Shown piece after piece: positions 7,272 through 16,838 of a stretch of 64,000 bases of DNA. The notes beneath the pieces were generated by a model, which was not told the DNA's origin, searched no databases, and saw only the letters and a list, made by a program, of their open reading frames with translations. This stretch comes from Polyangiaceae bacterium. GTDB taxonomy: Bacteria > Myxococcota_A > Polyangia > Polyangiales > Polyangiaceae. The stretch covers positions 248,001-312,000 of the forward strand of contig JABTUA010000003.1 of the NCBI GenBank assembly GCA_015075635.1. The letters run 5' to 3'. Both the position numbers and the translations under genes were made by a program. Every line of letters begins with the position of its first letter. Within the stretch, counting starts at the first letter, position 1.

Positions 7272-10109
7272 GTGGAGACTCGACTTCGGCACTGGCTCGT
7301 CTCGCTCACCGCGCTGGCCGCGGTCTTCCTGGCGGTAGGGCCCGCGCGCGCCCAGGTGTCGATCAGCGCCGTCGGCACCGCGGTCACCCAGAGCTTCGAC
7401 ACGCTCGCCAGCACGGGGACGTCGTCGGCGGTTCCGGCGGGCTGGGCCTTCTCCGAGGCCGGCTCGAACGCGAACACCACCTACACGGCGGGCACGGGCT
7501 CGAGCGCCACCGGAGACACCTACAGCTTCGGCAGCGCCAGCTCGAGCGAGCGCGCTTTCGGTGCGCTCTCGAGCGGGTCCGTTCAGTCGACGCTCGGCGC
7601 CTCCTTCGTCAACGACACCACCTCCACGCTCGGGATCGTCGAAATCCAGTTCAACGGCGAGCAGTGGCGGGCCGGCGGAACGGCGGCAGCGGACAAGCTG
7701 AGCTTCGAGTACAGCCTCGACGCGACCAGCCTCACCACGGGCACCTGGACCGCCGTCACCGCGCTGGACTTCGTCGGGCCGATCAACGCCACCACCGGGG
7801 CGCTCGATGGCAACGCCGCGGCGAACCGGGTCGCGGTCTCCGGGTCGATCTCCGGTCTGAGCCTGGCGCCGGCAGCCAAGCTCTGGATCCGCTGGCGCGA
7901 CGCGGACGTGACCGGCAGCGACAACGGTCTCGCCATCGACGACTTCTCGCTCACCGCCCTCTCGTGCTCGTGCGTCGATCAGGGTGCGGCGAGCTGCGGC
8001 ACCACCGGCCTCTGCGACGGCATGGGCGCGTGCCTGACCTACGCCGCCGGCACGGTGTGTCGCGCCAAGTCCGCCGCCGAGTGCGACGTCGCCGAGACCT
8101 GCGCGGGCAGCGGCGCGGCGTGCCCCACCGACGGCGGCGAGCCGAACGGAACGCCGTGCTCCGACGACGGCAACGCCTGCACGCTGGATCTGTGCGACGG
8201 GGTCAACCTCACTTGCCAGCACCCCGCCGGCAACGCCGGGGCGGCCTGCAGCGACGGCTCGGATCCCGGGACTTGTTGCGGCTCGTCGGCGAGCTGCTGC
8301 ACGGGAGCCAACTGCTGCAACGGCGCGGGTGTCTGCACCTCCGGGAACAGCGCCAGCGCCTGCGGCAGCGGCGGCGGTGCTTGCGCGAGCTGTAGCGACG
8401 GCAGCGCCTGCACGAGCGACGTGTGCAGCGGCGGGACTTGCAGCAACCCGGCCATCACCTGCAACGACGGCAACCCCTGCACCACGGACGCGTGCAATCC
8501 GAGCACGGGCTGCACGACGACGAACGTCTCCGACGGGACCTCGTGCGCGGACGGCACCGTCTGCAACGGAGCGGAGACCTGCCAGGCCGGCACGTGCAGC
8601 GCCGGGACGCCGCTCAATTGCAGCGACGGCAACCCCTGCACCACCGACTCCTGCGACCCGACCTCGGGTTGCCAGACGGCGACAGCGCCCGACGGCACCT
8701 CCTGCGCGGACACCGATCTGTGCGATGGCGCGGAGACCTGCACAGGCGGCGTGTGCGGGGGCGGGACCCCGGTCGCCTGCAACGACGGCAACCCTTGCAC
8801 CGTGGACGCATGCGATTCGACGACGGGCAACTGTACGACGACGAACGTCGTGAACGGGACGCCCTGCTCCGACGGCAACGCCTGCAATGGTGCGGAGACG
8901 TGCCAGTCTGGAGCCTGCACCTCCGGCACCGCTCTCGACTGCGACGACGGCAACGCCTGCACGACCGACTCGTGCGCCGCCGCCACGGGCTGCGCGTCCG
9001 TCCCGGTCGCCAACGGTACGGCGTGCTCCGACGGCAACGCCTGTACGCAGGGCGACTCGTGCAGCGCGGGAGCGTGCACGGCCGGCGCTGCGCTGAGCTG
9101 CGACGACAACAATCCGTGCACGACCGACTCGTGCGCGGCGGCCACGGGTTGCTCGAACGTCGCGGTTGCCAACGGGACGATTTGCGACGACGGCAACGAC
9201 TGCTCCACGGCCAGCGCGTGCCAGTCGGGCACGTGCACCGCCACCGCCGGCAAGGACTGCAACGACAACAACCCGTGCACAGCGGACTCCTGCGACACGA
9301 CGACGCAGGCCTGCACGCACACGCCGGTCGCGAACGGGACGGCGTGCAGCGACGGCGACGTGTGTACGGTGAGCGACACCTGCTCCAACGGCGCCTGCCA
9401 GGCGGGCGCGGGCCTCGACTGTCAGGACTCCAACGCCTGCACCAACGACGGCTGCAACCCGACCACGGGGTGCACGCACACCGCTACCAACGGCGCATCG
9501 TGCAACGACGGCAACCCCTGCACCCCCACCGACACCTGCGTGGGGAGCGTCTGCACCGGCGGCGGCGTTGCATGCCCGGCGGCGAACGAGTGTCACGACG
9601 TCGGCACGTGCAATACCGCCAACGGGCAGTGCACCGCGCAGCCGAAGGCGGATGGCACGGCGTGCTCCCTGGGCGTGTGCACCGCGGGGGCCTGCACGGC
9701 GGTGGGCGACGCTGGGATCGACGGCGCCGCGGGCGCCGCGGGCGCCGCGGGCGCTGCCGGTGCTGCGGGTGCCGCCGGTGCCGCGGGCAGCGGCGGAAGC
9801 GCGGGCGCCGCCGGTTCGGGAGGCGCGGGCGGGACCGGGGGCGGCGCGCCGGACGCGGCGGTGGGTGGCGGCGGCACCGGAGGCAAGGACGCCGGCGTGG
9901 ACGGCGGCGCGGGCAAGCAGGCGTCGAGCGGCGACGACGGCGGATGCGGATGCCGGACCGAGCGCTCGGGCAGCTCGGCTCCGAGCGCGCTCGCCGGCAT
10001 CGCGCTCGCGTTGCTGGCGCTCTCGCGGAGGCGGAGACCGAGCCGGCGTGACTGCGAGCTCAGCGAGTCGGGGCGCCGCGCCACCGGCGACGGGCCGGCG
10101 CTCCGTTGA
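7272..10109 (+). CDS. Large Cys-rich repeat protein with MYXO-CTERM tail
   Basis: A secreted 945-residue protein. GTG 7272 is preceded by GGAGG and gives a cleavable signal peptide ending Ala-Arg-Ala. Residues about 25-235 form a beta-rich domain ending in an Ala-Ile-Asp-Asp-Phe-Ser-Leu motif, as in surface exported modules. Residues about 240-810 hold many Cys-rich repeats built on Asp-Gly-Asn-Pro-Cys-Thr, spaced about 35-45 residues and presumably stabilised by disulphides. A collagen-like Gly-Ala-Ala stretch follows, then Asp-Asp-Gly-Gly-Cys-Gly-Cys, a hydrophobic helix and Arg-Arg-Arg-Arg, a MYXO-CTERM surface-sorting tail. The role is unknown; a cell-surface structural or adhesive function is an inference. 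It is complete, unlike the upstream MYXO-CTERM gene. Confidence 0.87.
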   Translation: METRLRHWLVSLTALAAVFLAVGPARAQVSISAVGTAVTQSFDTLASTGTSSAVPAGWAFSEAGSNANTTYTAGTGSSATGDTYSFGSASSSERAFGALSSGSVQSTLGASFVNDTTSTLGIVEIQFNGEQWRAGGTAAADKLSFEYSLDATSLTTGTWTAVTALDFVGPINATTGALDGNAAANRVAVSGSISGLSLAPAAKLWIRWRDADVTGSDNGLAIDDFSLTALSCSCVDQGAASCGTTGLCDGMGACLTYAAGTVCRAKSAAECDVAETCAGSGAACPTDGGEPNGTPCSDDGNACTLDLCDGVNLTCQHPAGNAGAACSDGSDPGTCCGSSASCCTGANCCNGAGVCTSGNSASACGSGGGACASCSDGSACTSDVCSGGTCSNPAITCNDGNPCTTDACNPSTGCTTTNVSDGTSCADGTVCNGAETCQAGTCSAGTPLNCSDGNPCTTDSCDPTSGCQTATAPDGTSCADTDLCDGAETCTGGVCGGGTPVACNDGNPCTVDACDSTTGNCTTTNVVNGTPCSDGNACNGAETCQSGACTSGTALDCDDGNACTTDSCAAATGCASVPVANGTACSDGNACTQGDSCSAGACTAGAALSCDDNNPCTTDSCAAATGCSNVAVANGTICDDGNDCSTASACQSGTCTATAGKDCNDNNPCTADSCDTTTQACTHTPVANGTACSDGDVCTVSDTCSNGACQAGAGLDCQDSNACTNDGCNPTTGCTHTATNGASCNDGNPCTPTDTCVGSVCTGGGVACPAANECHDVGTCNTANGQCTAQPKADGTACSLGVCTAGACTAVGDAGIDGAAGAAGAAGAAGAAGAAGAAGSGGSAGAAGSGGAGGTGGGAPDAAVGGGGTGGKDAGVDGGAGKQASSGDDGGCGCRTERSGSSAPSALAGIALALLALSRRRRPSRRDCELSESGRRATGDGPALR

Positions 10110-10214
10110 CGGTCGAGTACGCGCGAGCGGTGGCGCGGGTCGTTCCGCCGCGAGGGAACGAAACAATTGACCATGGCGAGAGCTCGGAGATCCCGCATAG
10201 CCTGAAGGTGTCCG

Positions 10215-11048
10215 ATGCCAACCCCGCGTGCACCGAGAGCGGTCCTCGTCGTCACTCTCGGTTGTCTGGCGCTCGGCCCGTCCAGCTGTGGCGGAGAGGT
10301 GGACGCCTCGTCGATCCAGGGCGCGCCGGACGCCGGCTCGGACGTCGGTGCCGGCACGGGAGGCAGCCTCGCCGACGCCGGCTCCGGAGGCTCGACGGGA
10401 AGCTGCTGTTCCGCGCACCCTGGTGCGGGCTGCAAGGATCCGCTGATCGCCCAATGCGTCTGCGCGAACGACCCCTTCTGCTGCCAGGCGCAGTGGGACG
10501 AGGTGTGCGCGACCCAGGTCGTGAAGCTCGGTTGCGGTAGCTGCATCCCGAGCGGCGGAGGAGGGGCCGGCGGCAGCGGAGCGGCGGGAGGCTCCGGCGG
10601 TACGACGACCAGCGGCGGCGGTACGTCGGGGGTCGGCGGCGCGGCGAGCGGGGGCGCTGCGGCAACGGGAGGCTCCGGCGGTGGCGCGGCGTGCGATCCG
10701 ACCAAGTGCCCCCCGCTGAACGCGCCGTCGTGCTGCGTGACGCCCTCGGGACCGTGCGGGCTCCAGCAGAACGACCAAGTCTGCGTCGAGAACCAGTGCG
10801 CGAAGCCTGTGGACGCATGCCGGACCTGCCTCTGCAGCACCTGCGGAACCGAGTTCCAGAAGTGCCTCTACTACGCGGGCTGCGAGAAGATCGCGGACTG
10901 CATGTTGAAGACGAAGTGCACGGACTGCTACACGGACTCGACCTGCAAGAGCGTGATCGACCTGCACGGCGGGTGGGGTGGCCCACAGCAGCAGGTGGCC
11001 GAATCGGTGCGACAGTGTGCGTCACTCAAGGGGTGCGCTTGCCCATGA
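10215..11048 (+). CDS. Cys-rich lipoprotein, Gly-rich linker
   Basis: A 277-residue predicted lipoprotein (Pro-Ser-Ser-Cys-Gly lipobox near residue 25). A conserved Cys module follows at about 62-112: Cys-Cys, then CVCANDPFCCQAQWDEVC, ending Gly-Cys-Gly-Ser-Cys. This module recurs in myxobacterial exported proteins. After a Gly/Ser-rich linker a second Cys-rich domain contains pairs such as Cys-Arg-Thr-Cys-Leu-Cys. Many disulphides are likely, and the function is unknown. The stop overlaps the start of the VWA lipoprotein gene by four bases, so the two products are probably made together. Confidence 0.82.
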   Translation: MPTPRAPRAVLVVTLGCLALGPSSCGGEVDASSIQGAPDAGSDVGAGTGGSLADAGSGGSTGSCCSAHPGAGCKDPLIAQCVCANDPFCCQAQWDEVCATQVVKLGCGSCIPSGGGGAGGSGAAGGSGGTTTSGGGTSGVGGAASGGAAATGGSGGGAACDPTKCPPLNAPSCCVTPSGPCGLQQNDQVCVENQCAKPVDACRTCLCSTCGTEFQKCLYYAGCEKIADCMLKTKCTDCYTDSTCKSVIDLHGGWGGPQQQVAESVRQCASLKGCACP

Positions 11049-12866
11049 CGCCCACGACCCGGCGCGGGGTGCGATGGCTCGGCGTGGCCTTCCTCTCGGC
11101 GCTGGCGCTGATCGGATGTGGGGAGAGCGCCGACGGGCCGGCGGGAGGGACCGGCGGCGTTGCCGGCGCCGACGCTGGACCCGGCGCGGCCGTCGTCACC
11201 GACAGATCTGCTCTTGATGATCGACAATTCGCTGTCCATGGCCGACAAGCAGGCCTTGCTCCGGAGCTCCGTGCCCAGGCTCGTGCACCGACTGGTGAAC
11301 CCTCCGGCTGGAGCGACGCCCGTTCGCGATCTGCACATCGGTGTCATCACGTCGAGCCTCGGCGGTCACGGCGCGGACACCTGCAGTCCGACGGCGACCG
11401 ATCTCGAGCACACCAATCCGACCCAATTCGACGGCGCACACCTCTTGCCGAGCGTTCGCGAGGGCATCGCCAGCCATCAGTCCTTGGGGTTTCTCTGGTG
11501 GGACCCGGCCCAGAAGGGGGGAGGCGAGACCAACCTCGGAGCGCTGATCGCCGACCTCACCGATCACATTCAAGCCGCGGGTGAAGAGGGCTGCGGCTTC
11601 GAGGCCTCTCTCGAAGCCTGGTACCGCTTTCTGATCGATCCATCGCCCCCGGCGTCCGTCGTGCGCGTCTCCAGCGTCGCCGTGCCCAAGGGCGTCGACA
11701 ACATCCTGCTCCAGCAACGCAAGGACTTCCTCCGGCCGGACTCGGCAGTCGCCATCGTGATGCTGAGCGACGAGAACGACTGCTCCATCGTAGACGGCGG
11801 CACGAACTGGATCGCCGCGCAAGTGACCACCGAGAGCGGCGCACTCTTCCATTTGCCCCGCTCGACGAGCGACTGCGCGACGGCTCCCGACGGACCCTGC
11901 TGTCGTTCGTGCGCCAACGCCGAGTCCGCGCCGCCGCCCGGCTGCGGCAGCCTCGCGGCGGATCCGGAGTGTCAGAAGGGGATGTGGGACGACCTCGGCG
12001 ACCACGCGAACGTGCGCTGCTGGCAGCAGAAACGGCGCTTCGGCATGGACTTTCTGTATCCGACCAGGAGGTACGCGGAGGCGCTGACGCAGCCGACCCT
12101 GTGTCCGACGTGGACGAACGAAGCCGAGTGCGCGAGCGAGCGCGTCCCCAACCCACTCTTCAGCGAAGGGCGGGACCCAAGACTGGTGTTCTTGACCGGC
12201 ATCGTGGGCGTTCCGTGGCAGAACCTGGCAACGGCGGAGTCGCTGAACGACCCGAACGCTCTCACCCTGCTCACCGCATCGGAGCTCGGAGCGCTCGGGC
12301 GCTGGGCGTGGCTCGTGCCGTCCTGCCTCGAGCAGGTGGACCCGGCGGAGCTGCCCAAGCCGCGGCCGATCTGCAAGACCTGGAACCTCACGGACCAGCC
12401 CGACGACCCGCTCATGATCGAATCGACCGCGCCTCGCTCGGGGGTCAACCCGGCGACGCAGCTCGCCGTGGCGGGCCCGGGCGCTGGCCCGATGGCGAAC
12501 GCCATCAACGGACACGAGTGGAACACGGATCAGGCCGAGCTCCAGTACGCGTGCATCTTCCCGCTTAGCCAGCCGCGCGACTGCAAGTCGGGCGACCCGA
12601 GCTGCGACTGCTCGGACACTACGGGGGTGGACAGCGCGAAGAAGCCGCTGTGCCAGACCGCGAACGGCACGTACTCCTCGCAGCAGCGCTACGCCAAGGC
12701 CTACCCCGGGACGCGACACATCCAGGTGCTCCGCGACATCGGTGACCAGGCGGTCGTCGCGTCGATCTGTCCGAAGTCGGCCGACGCCTCCGCGAGCAGC
12801 TCCTACGGGTACAACGCGGCGATGGATGCGCTGGCGAGCCGCCTCGGACCCGTTCTTCGGAAGTGA
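11045..12866 (+). CDS. VWA-domain lipoprotein with apparent frameshift
   Basis: The N-terminus (ATG 11045) is a lipoprotein signal with an Ala-Leu-Ile-Gly-Cys lipobox and a Gly/Ala linker. After Val-Val-Thr-Asp near 11203 the sequence must move to another frame, where DLLLMIDNSLSM begins a von Willebrand A-type domain with its Asp-x-Ser-x-Ser metal site. The rest, to TGA 12864, is continuous and matches the large Cys-containing VWA lipoproteins common in myxobacteria, with a second conserved aspartate region near IVMLSDENDC. Neither piece makes sense alone: one lacks a domain, the other lacks export. Either one base is extra in the assembly or the gene is broken. Role: surface adhesion or protein binding, inferred. 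Confidence 0.75.
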
Positions 12867-12904
12867 CGCAGCCTCGATACTGCGGGCGACATCGTCGCTC
12901 GCCG

Positions 12905-13852
12905 TCAGGGCACCAAGAGGAACTCGTACTCGAAGTCGCGCGCCACGCCGTCCACGCTGACGCCGCCGACGCGCACGGTGTAAAGCTCGCCGTGGGCGAC
13001 GCCGTCGGCGCGCCAGGTCAGCACGTTCGGCAGCCCGATCAGATCGTACGCGCCGGACACGCCGCTCACTGCGAGCGCGGCACCGGACTCGTCCTTCACC
13101 TCCACCGTGGCGCTTGCGAAGGAGACCTTGTTGGCGCTCCCGAGGCGCTGGCTCTTGTCCGCGACCACGGAGAACGAGAACAGCCAGTCTCGATCGACGA
13201 AGCCGGCCGGGTAGAGCCCGAACGGGTAGGCGACGAAGTCGTTCGGCCACCAAGACAGGTCGGTGTCCTGGTCGTCCACGACGTGGAGCGCCGCGCCCAC
13301 CACCGGCGAGTAGGGGAAGTCCACCTTCGGCTCGCCCTGCACGAAGCCGAACGCGACCTCGGCCACGAACGGATCGAGTAGCCAGCGGCGGTGGCCCAGG
13401 CTCGCGACGTTTGCGTCGCGCAGCCAGTCGCCCAGGAAGCGGTCCGGGTCCCGGACGTTGCCCACCTGGTTGCCGGCGGACAGGAACAGGAGGCTCTCGC
13501 TGCTCGCCTCGGCGGCCTCCGCGCTGTAGCAGAACGCGCCGGGCGAGGGGCTGTGCGACAGCTTGGCGTTGGCCACCGCGACGAGCGCTGCCGCCTGAGC
13601 CGCGGGAGCTCGGCCCTGGGAGATGGCGACGGGAGGCAGCTCGTGGTGGAGCCGGATTTGGTTCACGCGCTGTACGATGCGCGCTTGGTACTCCGGCGTG
13701 AGCGCGCCCGCGGCGCAGGCGCCGACGTCGGGCGCGACGCTGAACAGAGCGAGCTCGTCCTCGCCGCCGCTTGCGCCTTCGTCCGCGGGGTTCAGCTCGT
13801 CGCAGCCGAAGAGCGCGAGCGAGGCGAAGAGGGCGGCGGCCGGGCGGTTCAT
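12905..13852 (-). CDS. CAP-domain (SCP/PR1-like) lipoprotein
   Basis: A 315-residue lipoprotein (Leu-Phe-Gly-Cys lipobox near residue 17). The CAP fold is shown by RIVQRVNQIRLHHELPPV near residue 60, a downstream Ala-Lys-Leu-Ser-His-Ser and a later Ser-Leu-Gly-His-Arg-Arg-Trp-Leu-Leu-Asp-Pro near 150. The C-terminal half is beta-rich. CAP proteins are extracellular, but bacterial ones have few defined activities. It begins seven bases after the stop of the 992-residue protein gene and is the last gene of a three-gene minus-strand operon of exported proteins. Confidence 0.85.
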   Translation of the reverse strand: MNRPAAALFASLALFGCDELNPADEGASGGEDELALFSVAPDVGACAAGALTPEYQARIVQRVNQIRLHHELPPVAISQGRAPAAQAAALVAVANAKLSHSPSPGAFCYSAEAAEASSESLLFLSAGNQVGNVRDPDRFLGDWLRDANVASLGHRRWLLDPFVAEVAFGFVQGEPKVDFPYSPVVGAALHVVDDQDTDLSWWPNDFVAYPFGLYPAGFVDRDWLFSFSVVADKSQRLGSANKVSFASATVEVKDESGAALAVSGVSGAYDLIGLPNVLTWRADGVAHGELYTVRVGGVSVDGVARDFEYEFLLVP

Positions 13853-13859
13853 GCTGGCC

Positions 13860-16838
13860 TCAATGGTAAGCGAAGACGAACACGGCAGTCCCGTCGAAGA
13901 CCGTGGGATCAGGGTTGGCGATGGACACCCCCGCGCGCTCGTTCGTCGGATCGCACGAAACGCTGGGCGTGGGCTGCCACGGGATGTCGTCGTACCAGGT
14001 GAACGGTACGCTGAGCTTGGTGAAGACCTCGTTCTTCAGCTGGTACACGTCCTTGGCCAGGAGCGCGATGTGCGGACGCAGCCAGACGGGGTGGCAGAGC
14101 TCGCCGCGGATCTCCTGCGTGCCCGCCGCGACCGGTGCCCACTGCACCTGCAGGACCTGCGGGCGCACGTCGACGCTGTAGGTGCCGACGGTCTCGGCGC
14201 CGTCCGAGAGGAATTCGGCGAGCTTGGCCGTGGGATCGTTGGCGCGGACGACCCGCACCGCGTAGGGCGTGGGCGGGAGCTTCAGGAGCTCGTGAGGCGC
14301 CATCGCCGGCGTGGCCGGCGTAGGGAACCCCTGCTTGGAGGGCGGCAAGCGCGCGTAGAGGATCTTGCCGTCGTCGGACCAGCCGCCCTTCTCGCTCTGG
14401 GTCGCCTCGTCCCACACGTCCAGCGCTTGCCACGCGGAGCTGGCGTTCTGCGCCAGGACCTGCCCCGTCTTTCCGCTCGGCGGTTTCGTGCCCAGGTTCC
14501 GGCCCTGCAACACGACCCAGCGCGTGGAGGTCTCGTTGACGGTGAAGACGATGTCGCGGTCCTTCGACGGAGTGGCCACGTCGAGCACCGGCACGCGTTT
14601 GCACCAGTTCTCGAGGGACTCGGCGGCGTGTCCTCGCTCGCCCTTCTGGCCCGGTTTTTCCACGTAGCCGTAGTGGAGCAGGTAGGGGCGCGCGTCGTCG
14701 GAGCTGTCGCTCGTCGCCACGAACCCGGTCTGATCCACGAGCTTGCAGATGGGCTCGTAGCTCGTTCCGTGCTTGGTCGTCTGGTCGAAGGGCAGGTGCT
14801 CGCCCATCAGCTCCGTGCGGGGCCCGTCGTAGCTCTGATCCGTGCGCTTGTGCATCCGCTCGGCCAGGTACGAGCAGGCCGCCGTCAGCACGTTCCGCGT
14901 CTCGTCGTCGCCGACGGTGGAGACGATCTGGTCTCGCAGCTCGGCCAGACGCCCGGTCACCGCCCCAGCCTGGTCCTTCGACAGGCTCTCGGTGCACCAG
15001 TGCTCCACCGCGCCTTTGTTGAAGAAGCCGTAGATGGCCGCCTTGTCCCGCCCGTGGACCTGGTCGAGGTCCGGCAGCGTGTCCAGATCCGCCGGCTCGT
15101 AGTACTCCGGCAGGCCGTAGTTCTGGTTGCCCTTCCACCAGAAATCGTTGGCGTGGAAGCTGGGGCTCTGGCGCGCGAGCTCGGTGCCGTAGTCCACGCT
15201 TCCGTCCGGGCGCTTGCGGTGCGCCTGGTCGGAGAGCACCTGCTCCAGCCCGTGCATCCGCGCCATGGTGTAGGCGAGGCCCGCGCGGATCGCGGGGGGC
15301 GTGTACTTCTGGTCTTCGCCGAACAGCGCCTCGCCCACCACGAACACCGAGTCCGCCAGCACCGAGTTCTGCCCCGCGATGGTGCGAAGGCCCATGTACC
15401 AGGACTCGTTCGTCACCCATTGGCTGTTGCAGAGCGGATCCTCGGCGGGGTTCTTCCCAAGGCGCTGGGCGCCCGGCACCCACTCGTACTCGTGCTCGGC
15501 CTCGTCCGGCGGCGGCAGCGGCAGCTCCAGCATGCCGTAGCTCGCGGCGCTCGGGTCGTCGTCGCCGAGCGCGGCGATCACCTGCCGGAAGCCCTGGGCG
15601 ACGCAGTAGACCAGACCCTTCCTCTGGTTCACCGCCGGCGCGAGGGAGATCGCGGGCTTCACCTCGGCGCCCGGCACGCCGGAGTACGAGTTGGTCATCA
15701 GCGGTTTGAACAGGTAGTCGCCCACCGCGCCCTGGGTCTGCTTCGGCGGCGAGAACGCGTTGTCCGCGACGTAGCGCCAGCGCGCCAGCGTGCCCTGATC
15801 CTCCGGCGCGCTGCCCGTGAGCAGGAGCTTCGCCAGCCCGATCGGCCAGTCGGTCTTCAAGAGCGGAGCGCCCAGCGGATCCGGGCGGTGGAACACTGCT
15901 TGGCTGCCGTGCAGCATGCCGGTGAGCACGCCCGTCAGCACCGCGTCGTCCAGACGCGGCTTCTGCCCACCCACCCGCGGCAGCTCGTGGTACGAGCCCG
16001 GCCCCCAGCGCGCGATCATGTGACCCGAGGCCCAGCGGTCCTGCACGAAGTGCTGCCCGGTAGCCTCGTAGGTGAGCGCCAAGCGCTCGAGCTCCAGCAC
16101 GTACTCCCGGTGCCAGACCTCCGCGCCGCCGCTCGTCAATTTCTTCCTGAGCGCGCTGGCTCGCTTGGCCAGCGCGAGGGCGATCTCGTGATAGCGCGCG
16201 TACACGCGGAGCGGCAGGTGCCCGAAGTGGGTGCTGTTCAGCCCCGCGCCCAGCCAGGCGGTGTAGACGTGGCAGAGCTCGCGGCGGTCCGCGTCCTGGG
16301 GCAGCGACGGGCAGAGCCGGCGCGCGTTGATCCAGTCGTAGACCGTGTAGGAGAAGTCCGGCAGCGACGACCACATCGCGAGGGGAGGGAAGCGCCGCTC
16401 TCGGAGCGTCGTCTCCTTCAGGTCGCCGGCCAGGTTCGGGTCGGGCTCGCCCTGCTTCGGCGCCGGGTGCACCACGCCCCGCCGGAGCCAGCTCGCGTTC
16501 AGATCCACCATGCGCGGGCAATTGGCGTCGGCGCTAGTCGTGTCCTTGCAGGCAGCGGCGCCGAACATCTGATGGAGCTTCGGCGAGATGAGCCAGAGCA
16601 CGTGGTCCGAGATCTCCGCGTGCTCGTTGCCGTGGAGCTGCTTGTCTCCCGAGTGTAGGCCGCCGGTGTTCGGCTTGCCTTGCTCGTCCTTGCACACCTC
16701 GCTCACGTCGGCGACCCCGGAGCAGTAGATGCTCTTCCAGCCCTTGGTCTCGTCGAGCCCGACGTCCCAGCCCGCCGCCGGCCGCGTCGCCAGGCACGCC
16801 GCGCCGAGCGCCGCGAGACCCGCGATGCGCCGGATCAC
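13860..16838 (-). CDS. Large secreted protein with zinc-phospholipase C/nuclease-like motif
   Basis: A 992-residue protein with a cleavable signal peptide (basic start, hydrophobic core, ending near Ala-Ala-Gly-Trp). The N-terminal 270 residues contain several His/Asp positions and ATGQHFVQDRWASGHM, close to the His-x-x-Gln-Asp...Gly-His pattern of zinc-dependent phospholipase C and S1/P1 nucleases. The rest has no recognised domain; its last 300 residues look beta-rich. A metal-dependent phosphodiesterase role is inferred from one motif and is not certain. The GTG start at 16838 overlaps the stop of the upstream lipoprotein gene (GTGA), and the CAP gene follows closely. Confidence 0.7.
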   Translation of the reverse strand: MIRRIAGLAALGAACLATRPAAGWDVGLDETKGWKSIYCSGVADVSEVCKDEQGKPNTGGLHSGDKQLHGNEHAEISDHVLWLISPKLHQMFGAAACKDTTSADANCPRMVDLNASWLRRGVVHPAPKQGEPDPNLAGDLKETTLRERRFPPLAMWSSLPDFSYTVYDWINARRLCPSLPQDADRRELCHVYTAWLGAGLNSTHFGHLPLRVYARYHEIALALAKRASALRKKLTSGGAEVWHREYVLELERLALTYEATGQHFVQDRWASGHMIARWGPGSYHELPRVGGQKPRLDDAVLTGVLTGMLHGSQAVFHRPDPLGAPLLKTDWPIGLAKLLLTGSAPEDQGTLARWRYVADNAFSPPKQTQGAVGDYLFKPLMTNSYSGVPGAEVKPAISLAPAVNQRKGLVYCVAQGFRQVIAALGDDDPSAASYGMLELPLPPPDEAEHEYEWVPGAQRLGKNPAEDPLCNSQWVTNESWYMGLRTIAGQNSVLADSVFVVGEALFGEDQKYTPPAIRAGLAYTMARMHGLEQVLSDQAHRKRPDGSVDYGTELARQSPSFHANDFWWKGNQNYGLPEYYEPADLDTLPDLDQVHGRDKAAIYGFFNKGAVEHWCTESLSKDQAGAVTGRLAELRDQIVSTVGDDETRNVLTAACSYLAERMHKRTDQSYDGPRTELMGEHLPFDQTTKHGTSYEPICKLVDQTGFVATSDSSDDARPYLLHYGYVEKPGQKGERGHAAESLENWCKRVPVLDVATPSKDRDIVFTVNETSTRWVVLQGRNLGTKPPSGKTGQVLAQNASSAWQALDVWDEATQSEKGGWSDDGKILYARLPPSKQGFPTPATPAMAPHELLKLPPTPYAVRVVRANDPTAKLAEFLSDGAETVGTYSVDVRPQVLQVQWAPVAAGTQEIRGELCHPVWLRPHIALLAKDVYQLKNEVFTKLSVPFTWYDDIPWQPTPSVSCDPTNERAGVSIANPDPTVFDGTAVFVFAYH

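Noticed and set aside
9721-9800. CRISPR-like short repeats
   Set aside because: The repeated units are 9-base Gly-Ala-Ala codons in frame within a coding region, with no spacers.
10110-10214. Promoter with TTGACC near 10167
   Set aside because: No -10 box at acceptable spacing was found, so the match may be chance.
4887-10967. A very long open minus-strand frame of about 2000 codons
   Set aside because: It is antisense to the MuiA-type and Cys-repeat genes and consists of Arg/Ala/Gly-rich sequence with no domains. Such frames arise in high-GC DNA because stop codons are rare.
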